Below are positions 13,295 to 14,839 of a DNA stretch of 14,839 nucleotides, piece after piece. Both the position numbers and the translations under genes were made by a program. Origin of the DNA: Streptomyces albus subsp. albus (GTDB lineage: Bacteria > Actinomycetota > Actinomycetes > Streptomycetales > Streptomycetaceae); contig NZ_JODR01000052.1 in NCBI RefSeq assembly GCF_000725885.1, positions 1 to 14,839 of the forward strand, in the 5' to 3' direction. The notes beneath the pieces are model-generated. The model did no database searches. It saw only the letters and a list, made by a program, of their open reading frames with translations, and had not been told where the DNA came from. Position 1 is the stretch's first letter, and every line of letters starts with the position of its first letter.

Positions 13295-14719
13295 TCACCT
13301 CCCGCTCCCCATGCGCAGGTGCACGGCCAAAACCGTGGAGGTCCACTCGTCGTACCAGTGGCTGAACGGTTCGTTCTGCGGATTGCGCAACGTCGGGTAG
13401 TACGCGCTGCGGGGACCGGGCCCTGCCATCTGCGTCAACTCCTGGTAGGAGCGTGGTACCAGCGCGTCCCTGGAGCTGCGCCATCCGCAGGCCACCGACA
13501 GCGCGAGAAATTCCGCGTGCCGGTTGCTCCGCACCGCGCACCGTGCCGCCTGGGCACGCCAGCCCTGCCGGCCGTGTGTGTGATCGGCCCATACCCCGTC
13601 GACGCGGGCCAGAACCCGGGCCGGGATCCGCTGCACATGGCGCGTGCTCAGCCAGCCCTCGTCCAGACGGCCGGCCGCCTCCAGGACGATGGCGGTGGTC
13701 TGGAGATCCGCGTACGCGAAATTGCACTCGGCGAGATAGCTGTCGAGCCGTCCGAGGGAGACGGCCGCCGGCATCCGCACCGCCTCCACCGCGGGCCGCA
13801 GGGTTGGTGCCGGGATCACCGCGGACATCGCGTCCGGCGACGCCCCGTTCCGGGAAGCGGCGTCGAGGTCCCGCAGCAGGCCGACCTCGTCCTCGCGCAG
13901 CAGCCGGCCGTCCCGGGCATCGACGTACCAGGTGTGCGCCAGAAGGTAGTTGCGCTGTCCTTCCAGCAGGATGGGGAAGAAGGGGCGCTGGTGGTGCATG
14001 GCCTCCAGGATCATGCGCGTGACGTCCTCGGACTCCTGTGAGTGCGGTGACATCAGCACGATCACTGCCGTGGCGAAATCCAGCTGCCGCTGGACCGACC
14101 AGACGTGGGAGTCCCCCGGCTTCAGATCGGCGACCGACCAGACGGCCAGCCCGGCGCTTCTCAGCTGGACGGCGAGTGCCTGCCCGTACGCCGCGTCGGC
14201 CGCGGCGTAGCAGAGCACGACAGCGGGCTGGTCGGGCGGGGTGAGGGGGCGGGGCGGCAGCGGCTGCGCCGCTGCGATGTTGTCCTGGAGCCCAGGCGCG
14301 GCGGACCTGCGGGAGCCGTCCGGGGCGGTCTCGCCGCGGACAGCGGCGACGAGTTCGTCGACCTTCTCCTCGTAGCCGGGACCGTCCACGTGTCTAAAGT
14401 CCCGCCATACCCGGCTCGCGGTCAGGGGCGGAAGAGGGGCGTCCCCGATCAGTACGGGAATGAGCCGCAGATTCCGCCGCGCCCCGGCCGTGACCCATGC
14501 CGCGTACTCCTCACGGGCCCAGGGCGATGTGCGTGAGGCGGGGCTGATGACGACGAGGGCACACGCCACGCTGTCGATGGCGGCTTCGGTGTGATGGACG
14601 CCCACATCACCGGGCAGTACGTCCCATTCGTCGAAGACGACATGCAGGCCGCGCCGGCCGAGTCGGGATGCCAACCCCCTCGCCCAGTCGGCGTCCTCGC
14701 TGGCATAGGAGACAAACAC
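13295..14719 (-). CDS. TIR-TIR-GUN4-like multidomain protein
   Basis: The 474-residue protein (from GTG 14719) has three domains. TIR1 (1-130) opens MFVSYASEDADWARGLASRL, with BB loop FDEWDVLPGD and the SPWAREE catalytic helix, where Glu71 is the expected NAD-cleaving residue. After a Pro-rich linker, TIR2 (166-285) opens VVLCYAAADAAYGQALAVQL, with loop ADLKPGD. Its catalytic position reads SEDVTRMILEA, with Met236 where Glu is expected, so TIR2 may be inactive or structural. Residues 321-444 fit the GUN4 pattern: LDSYLAECNFAYADLQTTAIVL, EGWLSTRHVQRIP, LARVDGVWADHTHGRQGWRAQ, LALSVACGWR. GUN4 binds porphyrins in phototrophs. A TIR effector controlled by a ligand-binding GUN4-like sensor is my inference. 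The start is uncertain: GTG 14719 lacks a ribosome site, and CTG 14728 lies nine bases after GGAG. Confidence 0.8.
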   Translation of the reverse strand: MFVSYASEDADWARGLASRLGRRGLHVVFDEWDVLPGDVGVHHTEAAIDSVACALVVISPASRTSPWAREEYAAWVTAGARRNLRLIPVLIGDAPLPPLTASRVWRDFRHVDGPGYEEKVDELVAAVRGETAPDGSRRSAAPGLQDNIAAAQPLPPRPLTPPDQPAVVLCYAAADAAYGQALAVQLRSAGLAVWSVADLKPGDSHVWSVQRQLDFATAVIVLMSPHSQESEDVTRMILEAMHHQRPFFPILLEGQRNYLLAHTWYVDARDGRLLREDEVGLLRDLDAASRNGASPDAMSAVIPAPTLRPAVEAVRMPAAVSLGRLDSYLAECNFAYADLQTTAIVLEAAGRLDEGWLSTRHVQRIPARVLARVDGVWADHTHGRQGWRAQAARCAVRSNRHAEFLALSVACGWRSSRDALVPRSYQELTQMAGPGPRSAYYPTLRNPQNEPFSHWYDEWTSTVLAVHLRMGSGR

Positions 14720-14839
14720 ACTGGTCAGGTGGCATCACTCCGGGGCCGCCGGCGGAGGCGTCCAGGACGCGCTGCCGCGCCTCGGCGACGCCGGCTTTCG
14801 CGTCTTCGTAGATCAGGTCGAATTGAGCCTTGTCCGGGT
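14607..14839 (-). CDS. Upstream gene, C-terminal part (partial), overlapping the TIR gene
   Basis: The minus-strand frame entering from the window edge reads PDKAQFDLIYEDAKAGVAEA and continues RQRVLDASAGGPGV. Almost every third codon position is G or C, as in a real Streptomyces gene. From about 14735 the codons lose this bias (MPPDQCVCLLCQ...), and the frame reaches TGA only at 14609-14607, 113 bases inside the TIR gene. Either a small upstream gene ends in a long overlap, or this is the true N-terminal extension of the TIR protein with a one-base shift near 14720. I do not recognise the sequence. The right boundary lies outside the window. Confidence 0.5.
   Translation of the reverse strand, partial: PDKAQFDLIYEDAKAGVAEARQRVLDASAGGPGVMPPDQCVCLLCQRGRRLGEGVGIPTRPARPACRLRRMGRTAR

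Noticed and set aside
11683..13365. 560-codon plus-strand open frame opposite the SPFH gene
   Set aside because: It lies antisense to the SPFH gene and has no family motifs. The minus frame has the GC3 bias, SPFH motifs and ribosome site, so this is a shadow of high GC.
1..14839. CRISPR arrays, tRNA or rRNA genes, insertion-sequence ends, attachment sites
   Set aside because: I looked for regularly spaced repeats, cloverleaf-like segments and transposase genes with flanking inverted repeats and found none.

Overview
The window looks like Streptomyces (or a close actinomycete) chromosome. It has very high GC with strongly GC-biased third codon positions, frequent GTG starts, GGAGG-type ribosome sites mixed with apparent leaderless starts, long GC-rich terminator stems, and many small secreted proteins. 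It opens with the last 31 codons of a type II topoisomerase B subunit (parE/gyrB family), a core gene. The rest is single genes and pairs typical of accessory or variable Streptomyces DNA.

Layout. 1-96: parE/gyrB C-terminus (+). 263-1040: GNAT acetyltransferase (-), broken by a frameshift. 1266-1700: secreted inhibitor-I36-like protein (+), followed by a perfect 15-bp terminator stem. 1991-2341: conserved small Rossmann-like protein (+). 2393-3352: MerR regulator fused in frame to a PrxQ-like peroxiredoxin (-), with a textbook 19-bp-spacer MerR promoter and a strong internal ribosome site at the domain junction. 3507-4214: TetR regulator (-). 4378-5337: SDR/epimerase-like oxidoreductase (-). 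5670-6053: second secreted I36-like protein (+). 6217-6627: rifamycin ADP-ribosyltransferase arr, apparently leaderless (+). 6827-7567: alpha/beta hydrolase (+), with a 5' leader holding a 16-codon ORF and hairpins. 7735-8382: RibD_C/DHFR-like reductase (-). 8556-8822: small secreted cysteine protein (-). 8989-9957: polytopic membrane protein with a C-terminal soluble domain (-). 10221-11192: quinone-reductase-type MDR enzyme (+).

The most striking part is the right end. A minus-strand gene (13295-14719) encodes two tandem TIR domains followed by a GUN4-like domain, a tetrapyrrole-binding fold otherwise associated with chlorophyll synthesis. Four bases downstream, and probably translationally coupled, lies a 676-residue membrane-anchored SPFH/band-7 protein (11260-13290) with four internal repeats and a coiled coil. 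I infer that the pair forms a TIR-effector/membrane-scaffold module, a candidate NAD-targeting defence or stress system. A third upstream reading frame (14607 to beyond the window edge) overlaps the start of the TIR gene and may belong to the same operon, or may mark a frameshift at the TIR N-terminus.

Regulatory signals. A shared 10-mer (TTACGGTGTA) upstream of the SDR gene and of the quinone reductase hints at common control, perhaps by the TetR protein. All functional statements are read from sequence and remembered family patterns; no searches were run.
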